Shown here piece by piece: positions 37,264-49,103 of a stretch of 64,000 nt of DNA; positions within the stretch are counted from its first letter, which is position 1, and the number at the start of each line of letters is the position of its first letter. The stretch covers positions 11,793,001 to 11,857,000 of the forward strand of contig JAMPIT010000884.1 in NCBI GenBank assembly GCA_026261815.1. The letters are read 5' to 3'. The notes under the pieces were generated by a model that did no database searches, was not told where the DNA came from, and was given only the letters and a program-made list of their open reading frames with translations. This DNA comes from Monarcha castaneiventris obscurior (lineage: Eukaryota > Chordata > Aves > Passeriformes > Monarchidae). Made by a program: the position numbers and the translations under genes.

Positions 37264-40200
37264 CTCAGCAGAAACGGGCTGTCCTGGATGTGGGACTCAC
37301 TGCGCGTTACCGGAACTCCTCAGCCATGGTTGCTCCCACTTCCCATAGGAGGGTGGGTAGGAAAGTAGGGACAGTGATACTCAGTGAGGGAGCCTGGATG
37401 AAATCATCATGGACCCAAAGCAGTTCTGCCCCAGGTCACATGGGTTGGTGTCTTTCAGCAGTTCTTTCTCCTCTGTTGTGCAGGCACAGCTTTTGGAAGC
37501 ACAAAACGTGGGTCTCAGTTGCTTGGGAGATTAGTAGATATTTTGCATCCTGAATAAATGCTCCAGGCAGTAGTGTGCCGGTATCCCTCCCTCTTCTCCC
37601 TCTCCTGTTCAGTGACAGGCTCAGAAATATGGTGCACCCTGAGACCTTTTCCCACTGAGAACAGAAATGTAGTATTGACAGATTTTGGTTGAACTCTGAG
37701 TGAAGAAGAGTCTGGGTAAACAAGGAGCTGGAATTAAACTAGGTCTTTCATATGCCAGATGAGAAACATCCTGAAAATCCTGTTCAGCTCTGAATATATG
37801 GTATCAGCCCCACTTTGCTGCCTCAGACTTGTGTCTGTCAGAGTAGGCTCTCTCTGAGCAGGCAGGGTTGAAGCACACAGCTCTCCACTTATGTGGTACT
37901 GTCTACCCTCAGTCCATCCCACAGGGTGAGTTGGCTTTAGAGCTAAGCAGGCAAGCTCTTGAGAAATTTTTAGCTCTGCATATAGTCCTGTAAAGTTCAT
38001 TCACTGCCACTACAGTGCCTGCATTAATTTTGTTAAATTCCTCCTGCATCCTGGATCCATTGATAATGAGGCTCATTAGATGGAGATACTTGTTATTTAA
38101 TAGCCTTCACCTGAGGTCCAAAAGCTGAGATAAGGGATGGTATCTGTCAGATGTTCACACTGCCAGCTGTCATTAATTCCACAGTCCGGTGACATGAATT
38201 AGGATAAAGTTCCATACTTCTCTTAGCCAGACTTTCAGCACACTCGGAAGGGTGAGCCTATGCTAAGCCACATTTATTTTCAGCAGAACAGGACAGAAAG
38301 TTAACGATGCCAGATGAACTCTTATTTTCTTTTCAAAGGCAAATGAGGATCTCTGAAAGAAGGGATATTATTGGCTTAATTGGATCCTTTCTGGGCTATG
38401 ATCAGCAAAATGTGATGGCAACAAGGAGTACACTGCTTACACTACGATGCAGGATCTCAAATTCCTAGAGGGCTGTATAACCGGGCAGTGGCCACTTCAC
38501 CAACCCCCCTTTGCCAAGGGCTTGAATGACTACAGATTTGGTATTCCCGAATTTATTTCCTGTTTCAAAACCGTTAAAATACGGTTAACATCCATCTTGT
38601 GGAAATCTGTTGTCTTTCAGAAGTCTTAAATTCGGCCTGATACAGGCTGAAAAATATTGTTAAGGTATTAGCAACTAGGAAAACTCGAGTGCAAGGGATT
38701 TTTAATTGCTATGATTTCAGCAGTCACATAGAGCAAAGATATTCACACTTAAAAATAACTTGAACCATGTTACTGATCCATTTGATAGGGAACAAGAAAC
38801 TGCGTTTGAGAGAAATAAAACAAGCTTTAAAAATGTAGAATTTCATTATTAATATTTAGTACTTATATGTATTTATTAATGCCTTAAGAAATGCAGTTAT
38901 AGTGACTCAACTTTCAACATGTTTTGTTGGGGTTATTTTGCCTTTAAAAATTGATGCTGGTGAAAAGAATCATGCTGTAATTTCAAGATGTAAAAATTTG
39001 GAGCCTTACTCAAGGCAGATAATTGGCTTAATTTAATAGCATATATATACAACCTAACTAAGACAAGTTCACAGTTTACAAAACCTCTTAGCAGTCTCCA
39101 CAGGTTTTTGTCTGAATATATATTTCTCAGGTTCAGGGATCTAATGCTCCCTGAAATCAACAGGGCTTTGCTACGAATTTGTCTGACCCAGAGTAAACTC
39201 CTTAGAAAAAATCTTCATCTGTCTTCCTTCAACATATATTTTACTTTGCTCAGCTATAGCCACCTCATACAAAGCTTCCCCTGTGCTTCACCTGGAAAGT
39301 TGCATTTCATTTTGTAGAGGTGAAGTTTGGCTCTTAATTACTGCACCATTTACTTGCCATAATATACTAGCAACCAGAAATAGACCAGTTCTGTATATTT
39401 AACTCCTCATGTTGAAAATCATGCTGGGGGAGATAATTTTTCAATGAAGAAAAAGTAAACCATTATGGTTTTCTTAGATTATTTCTAAAAGTCCATTAAA
39501 AATGCCTAAGAAGTTACTTATTACATGTTGAAATATTGCAAATCTTCAATTTGCTTTGGTTTCCTGACAATTTACATTTTCTGTGCCTTTTATGATATCA
39601 CAGAAGTGCCACGATAGTAAGATGCCTTTTGATTCATACTGAGGTTTCCTTTCTGTCTAGATCAATATATTTATTGGATACATTTCTCTTTTTACTAGGC
39701 ATTTTCAGATCCAACATTCTGTGGATTTTTTTTCCCTGGAATCCTGGTTACCAGGATGCTAGGACTGCAGAGTTTTGGTGTTGTGGTGATGATAGAGATC
39801 CCAGCTGTCCTACCAAACCCTAGCAAGAAAACCGTATATTAACTTTTTAAGTGCTTGCAACCCTTAAGGGTTCATTGTTTCCAGTGCTGTCTTGTAGTCT
39901 GCTAAAAAGATAGAGGAGCAGGGAAGGAAATTGTCCTTACAAATAAATTAATAAGTGACTCTGACTGAAAGGTCAGAATCAGTCAGGTAAAGTGCTGTTT
40001 TTCACAGAAAGAAAGAAGGTTTTAAAAGCCTTGTTCTAAGGAAAGAGAATGTAAGAACAGGAAATGGCACAAGATTTGAATCTTGACATAAGGTCGTAAG
40101 AGGAGATTAAAAAAAAAGGATAAAATGTCACAAGCAAAGAATAGCAGTAAGAGCATCTAATCTGCATTTTGGATTTGGCATGGCTTAATCAATTTTATAT

Positions 40201-41198
40201 TGGTTGACAGGAGAAATTAGTGTATTAATGTGTTCATTTTTTTCATTTCAGCTGATAACTAGAAAGAGGCAATGACCACATTGCTTTTCTTTATAAATAC
40301 ATATTTTTTCCTCCATATATGCTGAACTGCATTATGGTAAAAAGGTAAAGTTGCTTATGTGTAAACTTCTTACCATGTATTCTTATTCTGTAAGATTATC
40401 TAGGTATGATCTTCTTACCAGAGGTTCTGTGATAATATTCTCAATCCCTGGACTTTCGCCATTCTGTGGAATTACAAATTCTTATAACACAGTCATTCAG
40501 ATTTCCACATTTTGTTTGCAAGTGGATGCATTTTAAGTGTATGGAAAAATTCCATATTATACCAGCTTATCTAAAGTCTGCATTTGGCACATAGAGGAAT
40601 TATTCCATAGACTTCAGTGGAATTTCTATAATTTTTGGACTGCTCATGAGAACCATGGATATACATAAAAATACATAAATACAAAAATGTACAGATATAC
40701 TTTTATACATGACTTTTACATGTGACACTGACTTTTTACCTGAAGATGTTGTACAGATTCCCTTATTTGGCTTCCCCAGGGAAGCAGCTTTTCATAAGTA
40801 GGATTATCCAAGTCACTTACTGAACTGAGAATGCAGAATTGTCAATATAAATTTAAAAACTGGCAGCCCATGAGGGCAATGATCTATGTTCACCTCCAGA
40901 CAGCGTGGAAGAAATGCGCTTTAAATTCTTTTATTTAGAGGAAGTCAAAGGCTCTAGCTAGCAGAGAAATTTGCATTCAGGAAATGTTAATTAAAATTCT
41001 CTAGATGAAAATTTCAAAATGGACATTGAAAGTATTGATGGTACCTTGCTGTCCAAGCCAAACATTCAGTTGTCTCTGTTTTCAAGGGAAATTACTTCAC
41101 AACAGATTTGAGTAGAGATTCACTAATATGAGCTACTGAAATTTCACATTCTGAGCTGCTGTGCCAATATCATATAGTAAATATCACTGAAGAAATAT
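37264..41198. other. Gene-free, nothing recognised
   Basis: AT-rich single-copy-like DNA with short unsupported open frames. No repeat termini were seen. Confidence 0.5.
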
Positions 41199-41521
41199 GG
41201 GATGGAGCATCTCTTCTATGAGGAAAGGCTGACAGAATTAGGATTGTTCAGCCTGGAGAAGAGAAGGCTTCAGGGTGACCTAATTGCCCCTTCCAGTACC
41301 TGAAGGGAGTCCACAAGAAAGATAGAGAGAGACTATTTACAAGGACCTGGAGTGACAGGATGAGGGGGAATTGGCTTCACACTGACAGAGAGTGTAGGGT
41401 TAGATTGGATATTAGGAAGAAATCTGCCCTGTAAGGGTGGTGAGACACTGGCACAGGTTGCTCAGAGAAGCTGTGGATGCCCCATCTCTGGAAGTGTTCA
41501 AGACCTGTGATGTTCAAGGCT
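41199..41521 (+). mobile_element. CR1 LINE 3' region, missing its tail
   Basis: Avian CR1 in plus orientation. It has TTGTTCAGCCTGGAGAAGAG at 41248, the GACCTGGAGTGACAGGATGA block at 41344, GATTGGATATTAGGAAGAAA at 41404 and CATCTCTGGAAGTGTTCAAG at 41483. The expected last 100-odd bases, up to the ATTCTATG repeats, are absent. The sequence passes directly into the LTR-like block from 41546. Confidence 0.92.
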
Positions 41522-41545
41522 GCGATGCCTTTTTCAACCCAGAAA

Positions 41546-41775
41546 TGAAACAACACACACTTTCGAGATAATTTAGTATAGGAGGTAATATAAAAGTGGA
41601 TCTTTATTGGAGCTCCAGGGGCAGTTATGGAAGAATGTCCACAAAAGCCCACCCCCATGGGAGTGAATACAGTTTTATAAGTTTGGCAAATTAGCATAAC
41701 TGACAAAAAAGCACCAATTAGGTGGACATCTTCAGTACATCTCCAGGAAGTTGATGTGTATGTCAAATTCCTGAA
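41546..41775 (-). mobile_element. Probable ERVK-like LTR fragment, reversed
   Basis: Features include a reversed polyadenylation-type CTTTATTGG near 41603, the CCACAAAAGCCCACCCCCAT block near 41640, and an AAATTAGCATAACTGACAAA block near 41687. The last block corresponds to one at about 54080-54110 in the other ERVK-like LTR. The left end may be TGAAACAAC at 41546. No right end or target duplication was found, so the copy is probably truncated. Confidence 0.55.
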
Positions 41776-42810
41776 TTTAAGAGGTATGCTGAATGCCAGA
41801 TTAATAGCTATGATAAGGCAATCTATATGATTCATCAAGTATTTCAGGAAAAAATGTGCTGCTGATATACACTGGACTTGATTCCATTAACTTTTTCATT
41901 CTTCTGCTAGCAAAAAGCAAAAGGGTTATTTTTTCTTATTTATTAGTCTTCCTTTCAAAAGATTTTTCTGTCCTTCACAGAATTTCTTGATCGTTTTACA
42001 TTTTTCATTGACTGGAACAAAAATAACTTGCTACATTTAACTTAGGGAGTCAAAACAAGTATTGGGGTCAGCAGAATTACGGAAAAGATGCACTTTCCCC
42101 TAATATGTTCTTAGTTTTCTCTGTTATCCGATTTAACTATATTGATAGCACCCATTTATGGATGTACTTGTTAAGTAAGAGGATATCCATAATTTTAGAG
42201 TCTTTATAACAGGCAGATTTCAACTGCGTTTCAGATTTAAGCATTTTTATCTCTGTAGCTTCAGAATTTGAAATGTACCATCAAATTCCAGTTCCTTGAT
42301 TTAAAAGTTCTCTTATTGGAAAGAAAACTTTCTATTGCTTAGTGGGGTTTTGTGTTGTGCTGGGAATTTTGGAGGAAGCTTGGAAGGTAGGTGTTATACA
42401 AAATCAGAGGTGGAGTGATGAGCTCCTGGTAGTAACTGAAGTGAAACACCTTAGTTTGGCTCTGGTTTTCAGACAGTGTAAGATATCACACAGATGGTAT
42501 TGGCCACTGGACACACTGGCTATTGCTCCAGTAACTCTGGCCACTGCTGGCAGGGCATCCACAGGATGGTATTCCTTTAGTCTCTTTTTCACATTCTGTG
42601 CCTTTCTCCCCAGCTTTTGGCAAAGAATGTCCAATATAATTATTAATATTTCTTATGTCATGCCTAAACTTTTTCTTCGATTAGGTGTTTCATATTTCAG
42701 AGGGTGTTGTGTCTATCCAGTGGCTTTACTTGGCAAATTTCACTGCCAAGGAGATGAGTATATGTCACTTTTTACCCACAGACCCCACAAACCACTTACT
42801 TTTTCAGCAT
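41776..42810. other. Gene-free, nothing recognised
   Basis: AT-rich sequence. A 285-codon open frame begins at 42342 but runs into the family A LTR and is judged spurious. Confidence 0.5.
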
Positions 42811-42815
42811 ATATC

Positions 42816-43786
42816 TGTTGGGGTTTAGAAGTTATCTTGTTTTCTTTTTCTCTTAAAGAATTTTTCCCATCAATGTTGCCAGGGCAACAAATTATTGAGT
42901 GCTCAAGAGAAACAAAAGACCTGGCCACGGGGGTGGGGTCCAACTGGCCACCCTTTTGTTACCTGGGGGTTGGGTACACCTGGGGTGGGGCTGGCTGGTG
43001 TTCTCAGAGTGCAGACAGGGAGCTGCCTATCATCGTAGTGGATGGTCTTCGTCAGCGCTGCAAAGCTTCTGCTTTCTTGGTTGCTTGCTTTCTACGGGAG
43101 AACCCCCGGGATTCCCAAGCCTGCCTTTCCCTGCCCCGCTGGGAGCTGGGCCACTGCCGCTCTGCCCCGCTGCTGCTCGGAGCTTTCACTACTCTGTAGC
43201 TTGCCTGCTCTGCTGACTGAGACCTGCCGGGTTTTCCTGCTGCAGCACCTGAGTTTGATACACCTCGCCTGCCACCCGGGATCTGTGCTTGTCTCTGCTG
43301 TTCCAGCCTGCTGTTCCCAAGGGTCTGGCCAGACACCGGGATCAGTTACCCAGGTGTTTGTGAAGCTTTTTGTCCATCCCTTCCCGGGACCCCAGGCCGC
43401 CATTGCCGTGTGCTCCCCGAGCTCGCTCCGGAGCGCCCCCTGCAGCCGCGGGGGAACCATCGCACCCGCCCTGCTCACCGGGGGCCGCCAGCGCCCCTGC
43501 CGGCCATGAGCGGAACTGCACCCAAGGGAAAGGGCCCGGCAGCCGAGAGAGGGCTGTCACTGGGTTTGTGGCTCTGTTTGCTGTTACTGCCACAGTTATT
43601 GTTGTTTGTTTGCCTTGTTTTATATATATACATTAGTAAAGAACTGTTATTCCTATCCTTTATATCTTTGCCTGAAAACCGCTTAATTTCAAAATTATAA
43701 TAATTCGGAGGGAAGGGGGTTGCATTTTTCATTTCAGGGGAGGCTCCTGCCTTTCTTGTCTGACACCTGCCTTTCAAACCAAGAGA
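42816..43786 (+). mobile_element. Complete solo LTR, family A, with 5-bp duplication
   Basis: The 971-bp element starts TGTTGGGGTTTAGAAG and ends CAAACCAAGAGA; the usual terminal CA has mutated. Both flanks are ATATC (42811-42815 and 43787-43791). It is the longest of the three complete copies and aligns throughout with 30067-30947 and the reverse of 35312-36239. It contains a perfect X-box-like palindrome at 42874-42889. No internal retroviral sequence adjoins it, so it is a solo LTR. Confidence 0.96.
42874..42889. promoter_or_regulatory. Perfect 16-bp X-box-like palindrome in the LTR (RFX-type motif)
   Basis: TGTTGCC and GGCAACA are exact inverted arms around AG. This closely matches the known RFX dimer site, GTTGCC(A)NGGCAAC. 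The other family A copies keep one half-site (GTTGCCAGG or GTTGCTAGG) but have GGGACAAAC in the other arm. Binding is not shown; this is motif recognition only. Confidence 0.55.
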
Positions 43787-43791
43787 ATATC

Positions 43792-46700
43792 TGAAGGGCT
43801 TTCTCTGAAACTCAGTTATGTAGGGAACCGTCATATGCCAAGAGAGTGCCATGAGACTCCTGCAAAGCTGGAGTTCAGTTTTATAAACAGTGGTTTTCGA
43901 CTTCCAGTCTTTTAGAGAACTTGTTTCTAGACATTTTTGGTAATTTCTGACTACATTATACTCTTGCTTCCTAGACTAATTAATGAAGATAATTTAGAGC
44001 TTTGGAAGTTACTTTCTGTTTGGCAAAAAGTTACCAACAAGTGACATGGAGTCAGTTTATTTTCTGAGCATAATTGCCATGTATTTCTAATGTAGGGAAG
44101 AGTCAGATCCTCTGAACAGAAGCAGCACATTCAGCTCACAGATGGTTTTTTTCTGACAATGCCTTAGGCTAGGCATCTTTCCCTTATCCTACTAGCCCTG
44201 TACTGCCTATCTTGCCTTACTTGCTCTCCAGAATCCATGCAGGCTATGTGGAAAAAAACCTGTGTACTTGGTGATTGTTCACATAACAGTGTTTGCAACT
44301 TGGGAAACACAATTAGATTTGCAATCCCTTCAATCCAGGTGCTCATTCCCAGTATCAGGAATTTACCTGCTTATTGATTTGCCTTCCTATTCAGAGAAAC
44401 CTCTGCTGCCAAGGCAGCCTCAAAGTGCAAAATTATTTTACGTCAATATTCAGCCCCTTGAGAAAGAAAGGGGACAGTTGGCATACTCAAGAGCACTTGA
44501 CATAGTGCCAGTATTTTTGCCTGTGTGACATTTTGACCTGTGAACCAACACAGCATTAGTTGTTTTGAAATAAAAACATTTCCATTCCAGAAAGCTCTTG
44601 GCATTGTATCTTGATTTAATTTATGTTTTTATACTAACTTGTATTTTTATACTAATTTTTACTCTTGTAACTCGGGGATTAATTTTAATTTCATTGTAAA
44701 ATGTCTAAGATACTAGATAAGTGACAGATAAATATTATTGTTATAGACCTTTGTGTATTTCTGAGTGTAAACTTGAACTTGCATTTGACAAAGAACATTT
44801 TGTTCTACCCTTTTACACTGTTTGTTGGTATTTGCCATTTATAGAATTTTGTAAGATCAGTTAGTTCCTGGTTATAATGGCAATATATGCACAGCTCTCA
44901 AGTGTTTCCTGCAGGTCAGACACAAACATAGGTGAGAAGAAATCTCATGAAAACTTCAGATTGATTTTTATCAGACTGAACATTAATTGCACCAGCAGGG
45001 ACCCCCTCTGCTGTAGCTTCCATGTCCCCAGCCAGCAGCACTTGTTCCCCTGTGGTGTCACAGTGCCCATAGTTTAAGTGCCAGCTTAAACTGTCATGGA
45101 TGAATGTTCAAATAGAGTGTCACCAGAAGGTAGCAATTCCTTTATGTTTTAAGAGATGAAGGAACTCCAAGCCCAGCCTGGTTTTCACTTCCATTGATTT
45201 GAAAAAGTTTTCAAGGTTGAATTTGCTAAAAATAGTGACAACTTACATTACCTGGAATTAATTCATGCTGTTCATTTTACTGGCAACCAGGGGAGAGATA
45301 CAGGCAAGTTATTGTCCCTCTGTTGCACAATGATTCAGTGCAACTAGAAAACCTGTTATTTAGGAGATAATTTTAGTTTGCCATTGAGGTTACAAGGCAG
45401 CAAATGGCTCCTGGCTGTATCCTCAGAGTTTAGCCAGCTCATTTATGAGGCTATTTATTTCCCAGCATACTTAGAACCAAGCTAAATTATCATTACAGTA
45501 TCAAATCTACATTAACTGCCCTCCCTTTTCATTCATCCCTTCCTTTATTTCTTTTGTATCTCTTTCCCCACCAGATACAGCGAAGTGCTTACTTCCTCTA
45601 TAATGCTTTTTCAAATAGAATCAGAGAAAATCATATGAAAAGAGCAAAACATTTTACATGCTAATTGCTGATGATTTTTATTAGCTCCTTGATTTTAATT
45701 GGTTAAAATTTTGTAGGGTTTTTTTTCCCTTGGGGAAAAAAATGTGCTCTTGGTACAATCAATTTTGTTAAAAGGATAATTAATTGCTCATATGCAAAGC
45801 GAAGTGCTTCACTTACTCTGTTTTGGATCACAACCAACTTATAAAATCCTGTTTATATGAAAATTGTCCAAACTTAAGATTCCCTTATGATAGTGGAAAA
45901 TATTCTTCTAGCTGTCCACATACCTTTGCTTTCTCTCAAGTTGGATAAACACTGGCCAAGTGTTTGCAGGGTTGTGATGCTTTCTAAATTTTACTGATGC
46001 AAAATGTTTCTTCTGTTCGTAAGATTTTTTCTAAACATTTTATACTGTGATATATCCTGGTAGAAATTGTTTAAGTGTATTTTTTCTTGCGTACCACTTT
46101 TAGACCCTGGTTTTATGAATGCAACTTCCTTGGTGTCTCTTTCTTGGTACCCCACAGATTTGCTCCTTATTTAAATATCTTTTATGATGGCTGCCTGCCC
46201 TATACCTGACATGGCCAACTAATACCCAAAATATAATCAATTTGACAGGTGTTGGGGACAGCAGTCATGGAATGAAGTAGCAGCTCTGTGAAAAATTCAT
46301 ATGGGATCAGCTATCTCTAGGCCCTAGCCCTTTATTTAGGAATATTCCAGACCGGAAGAACTTTTTCTGAAGGCAAAGATGTTAGGTTGGCCTTTACAAT
46401 TTTTTTTCATAAACGCTTTCATTTTCACTTGGAAAAAAAAATTCTCCTCCTAAATGAGTTCATATCTGGAAGTGATTGCAGCAGAGCTGCAGCTGAAGCC
46501 CAGTCACCTTAAAAACCTTCAACCTGTTTTAAAGCAGTTCTTAGCTGACTTGGGTGAGGCTGGTCTTGACTTTTGCAACTTATGCCTGACACCCAGTAAG
46601 TACTGGAAACTCATTTGTAAAATTTGGTCCTTATAAAAAGCAATTTGAAGTTATTTAAAGTAAAGTACTATTTATAATTGTACATCAGGTGGAAACAAGA

Positions 46701-47345
46701 ATCAGGCACAGGCTTTGAGATAATTTTATCCAAAAATTAGGAGCTCTTTCCAAGAAGATCTGATGAGGAGGTGCATCAGTAACACCTTCCCAATTTCCAG
46801 ACTTTCTATATTGTCACTCATGGTTACAGTTGTTTTCTGTTGGGCTCATTTCTTTAGGTAAGCCCAAAGTGACTTGAATTTAGTAAATTTGTCTTTCTAT
46901 CTTGCAGATTATTACAAGTGCAGTGTTAAGCAGATGTGATTTAATTTTGAGTATCACTGATATGCCACAGGGAGATGTTCCTAATGTGAATATGTAATGT
47001 CAAATACTCTGTTGAAGTGCCCACAGACAAAGCCAATATGAACTTTAGTCTGGGAGGGCATTTGTGTGTATGTATAAAAAAGAATAAACTGGAAGCACCA
47101 CAAGGATGCCAACGTGGCAGTTTATAATACCTTTATTTCAGCAACACTGACCTGCTAATATCAGACATATAATCCATAGTGTGGAACATACAGTTTTAAT
47201 CATTTGGAAGCATATGTTAGCAATTATATTATCTCATTAGACTGAAATAGAATATTCCAATTGATGTGGAGTTCTTTTTTTTAAGGGAAGTGAAGAAATT
47301 TTAACTTGTAGATGATTCATGGAAGGAAACAGTGGGCTCTATTTT
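43792..47345. other. Gene-free; AT-rich candidate regulatory block at 45.6-45.8 kb
   Basis: No exon or young repeat was recognised. The block at about 45640-45840 has clustered homeodomain-like ATTA/TAATTA sites and an octamer-like ATGCAAAG near 45796. A 60-codon frame at 46454-46636 ends near a donor-like CAGTAAGTA but lacks other support. Confidence 0.45.
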
Positions 47346-47597
47346 TTTGGCTTTAATCTGAAAGAGGGTAGGTTTACATTAGATATTAAGAAAACATCCT
47401 TTGCTGTGAGGGTGGTGAGCCACTGGGAACAGGTTTCAAAGAGAAGCTGTGGCTGCCCACATCCCTGGAAGTGCTCAAGGTCAGGTTGGATGGAGCTCTG
47501 AGCAACCTGGTCTAGTGGAAGTTGTCCCTGCCCATGGCACGGGCTTGGAACTTGATGTTTAATGTCCCTTCAAACCTGAACAATTCTATGATTCTCT
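47346..47597 (+). mobile_element. CR1 LINE 3' end
   Basis: Contains the CR1 tail blocks GAGGGTAGGTTTACATTAGA, GTGAGGGTGGTGAGCCACTG, CATCCCTGGAAGTGCTCAAG and CAACCTGGTCTAGTGGAAG. It ends with the characteristic ATTCTATGATTCT octamer repeats at 47583-47595. It is 5'-truncated, with no coding capacity. Confidence 0.95.
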
Positions 47598-48344
47598 ACG
47601 AGGTGAGGGTTATTTCCATCATTGTTGACAAAGATTGTATGTGGATCACCCAAAGACTGAACAAAAGATCTCCAGAGTTGCCACTGAGGGGTAGGCAGAG
47701 GAGCTGCTGCATACTCCAGTTTCTGTTTCGTATCTTAAAACATCGGTGTGATTAAGAGAAAGCATAATTGTAAGAAGACTTTCAATAGCCAGCCGTGGCT
47801 GGAGAGGCTGCATTCCAGAACATAGGCGTGGATTTTTTTTTTGTCATGTCCCTATACTCTGTAATTAAATTTTCATTGAATGGCTGACTTTGACTATTAT
47901 AATGTAATCACATACAGCTCTTGTGTGTAATTCATTAGAACAATAATGAGTTTCAATGAACAGGCTCCCCACCAGTTACGAACTCTGAATGATTTCTACA
48001 ATAAAAATTCATTTGGAAGGGTGGCAGATGTAAGACAGATCATGGCATGCTCAAGATCTGTGCGTACCTAAGTATAAATAATAAATACACCTCAGGCAAA
48101 TGTAAAATGTTGCAGCTTTTTGTGAAGTCATTGTCAGAGGAGCTTCTCCGCATTCTGGTACTTTAAAGCAAGAGCTGCCTCATCACTCAGGTTGTTGCAA
48201 TTTTTGCATTTATTATTCAGTTCTCCATACCACAAATTTTGATAGCAATTTTTCCACCAGCCCTGCATCCCATTCATTAGTTTATCTCCAGATTTGCAGA
48301 CAGCAAATCTGTTAATGAATCCTACAGATTACCAGCAGGGCTGC
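47598..48344. other. Gene-free; candidate regulatory texture at 47.9-48.3 kb
   Basis: Unrecognised sequence. At 47870-48290 there are several ATTA cores and a SOX-like AACAATAATG near 47940. This could be a conserved noncoding element, untested. Confidence 0.35.
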
Positions 48345-49103
48345 TGTTACACCCCAGTCACTCAAACCTTGGACTAAACCCCAGTTCTTTTGCTTGGGGA
48401 GATGCAAAGGAGAAAATTTCAACCAAATATTCTCAAGAGGTAAAAATACACAAAAGTTTACTGGCACACTATAGAAAATTAAGGAACATTGGCAAAAGAA
48501 TAAATACAACATGACATCACTTATCACAGCAAAGATTTAGCCCATTGAACAAGAAACCCATTCGATGTTATGTTCTGTGAGAAGATGGTTAGAAGAAGAA
48601 GGAGAGAAAAACTGAAAGACAGGAAAATTATAAAAAATCAGTCATAGCTACCAGCTCCTGGATTCCAAGGGTGTAAGGCTCCAAGATGAAGGTAGAGTTA
48701 AAGCACAACGTGCTTGCCTCGTGGTGAGGCTTCTTAAAGCCCGGGCTGGGACTTCCAGTCTCTTGGCCACTCAAGGTGGGTTAGATGACACTGGTGGGCT
48801 GCCTCCAGTGAGCCATGATTGACAGACACTGTGGAGCTGGGGTGTATGGGAGCAGACACCATCTTACCAGGGCAAGGCCTGACCCACGCCCTACCACACA
48901 TTCCAAGATCCCAAGATCTCGAAACACATCACCTTTCCCAGCCTCTGACAGCTGCCTCCCTTGCAGCTCACCCCGGTCTCCTGTTATCTGGTGCCTGACA
49001 TCCAGGTGAGGGAGCTGCCTGCTACCCTTCCTCTGGACTACGGGTTTTCCCAGGAGCACTGTTTCCTATGTTCTACATTTCCGCAAATGTAGAGAGCTGA
49101 GCA
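48345..49103 (-). mobile_element. Probable reversed LTR, ends tentative
   Basis: The block has an AT-rich left part with TGTTACACCCCAG at its start and a reversed AGTAAA-type signal near 48458 (AAAAGTTTACTGG), then a GC-richer right part (48720-49060), like a reversed U5-R-U3. Possible flanks GGCTGC (48339-48344) and GCCTGC (49104-49109) match at five of six bases. The 92-codon frame at 48781-49059 lies in the GC-rich part and resembles no protein. Confidence 0.45.

Noticed and set aside
41377..41838. 153-codon open frame on the minus strand
   Set aside because: It reads through CR1 and LTR sequence antisense; it is a repeat artefact.
42342..43199. 285-codon open frame on the plus strand
   Set aside because: It begins in unrecognised DNA and runs into the family A LTR at 42816. 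The protein has no domain I recognise, and its second half is translated LTR.
30067..43786. A full-length provirus bounded by the family A LTRs
   Set aside because: Each LTR has its own different 5-bp duplication, one is reversed, and no gag, pol, env, primer-binding site or polypurine tract was recognised between them.
46454..46636. 60-codon frame ending near a donor-like CAGTAAGTA, as an exon
   Set aside because: The helical-looking peptide matches nothing I know, and no acceptor or partner exon was found. It is kept only as a note.
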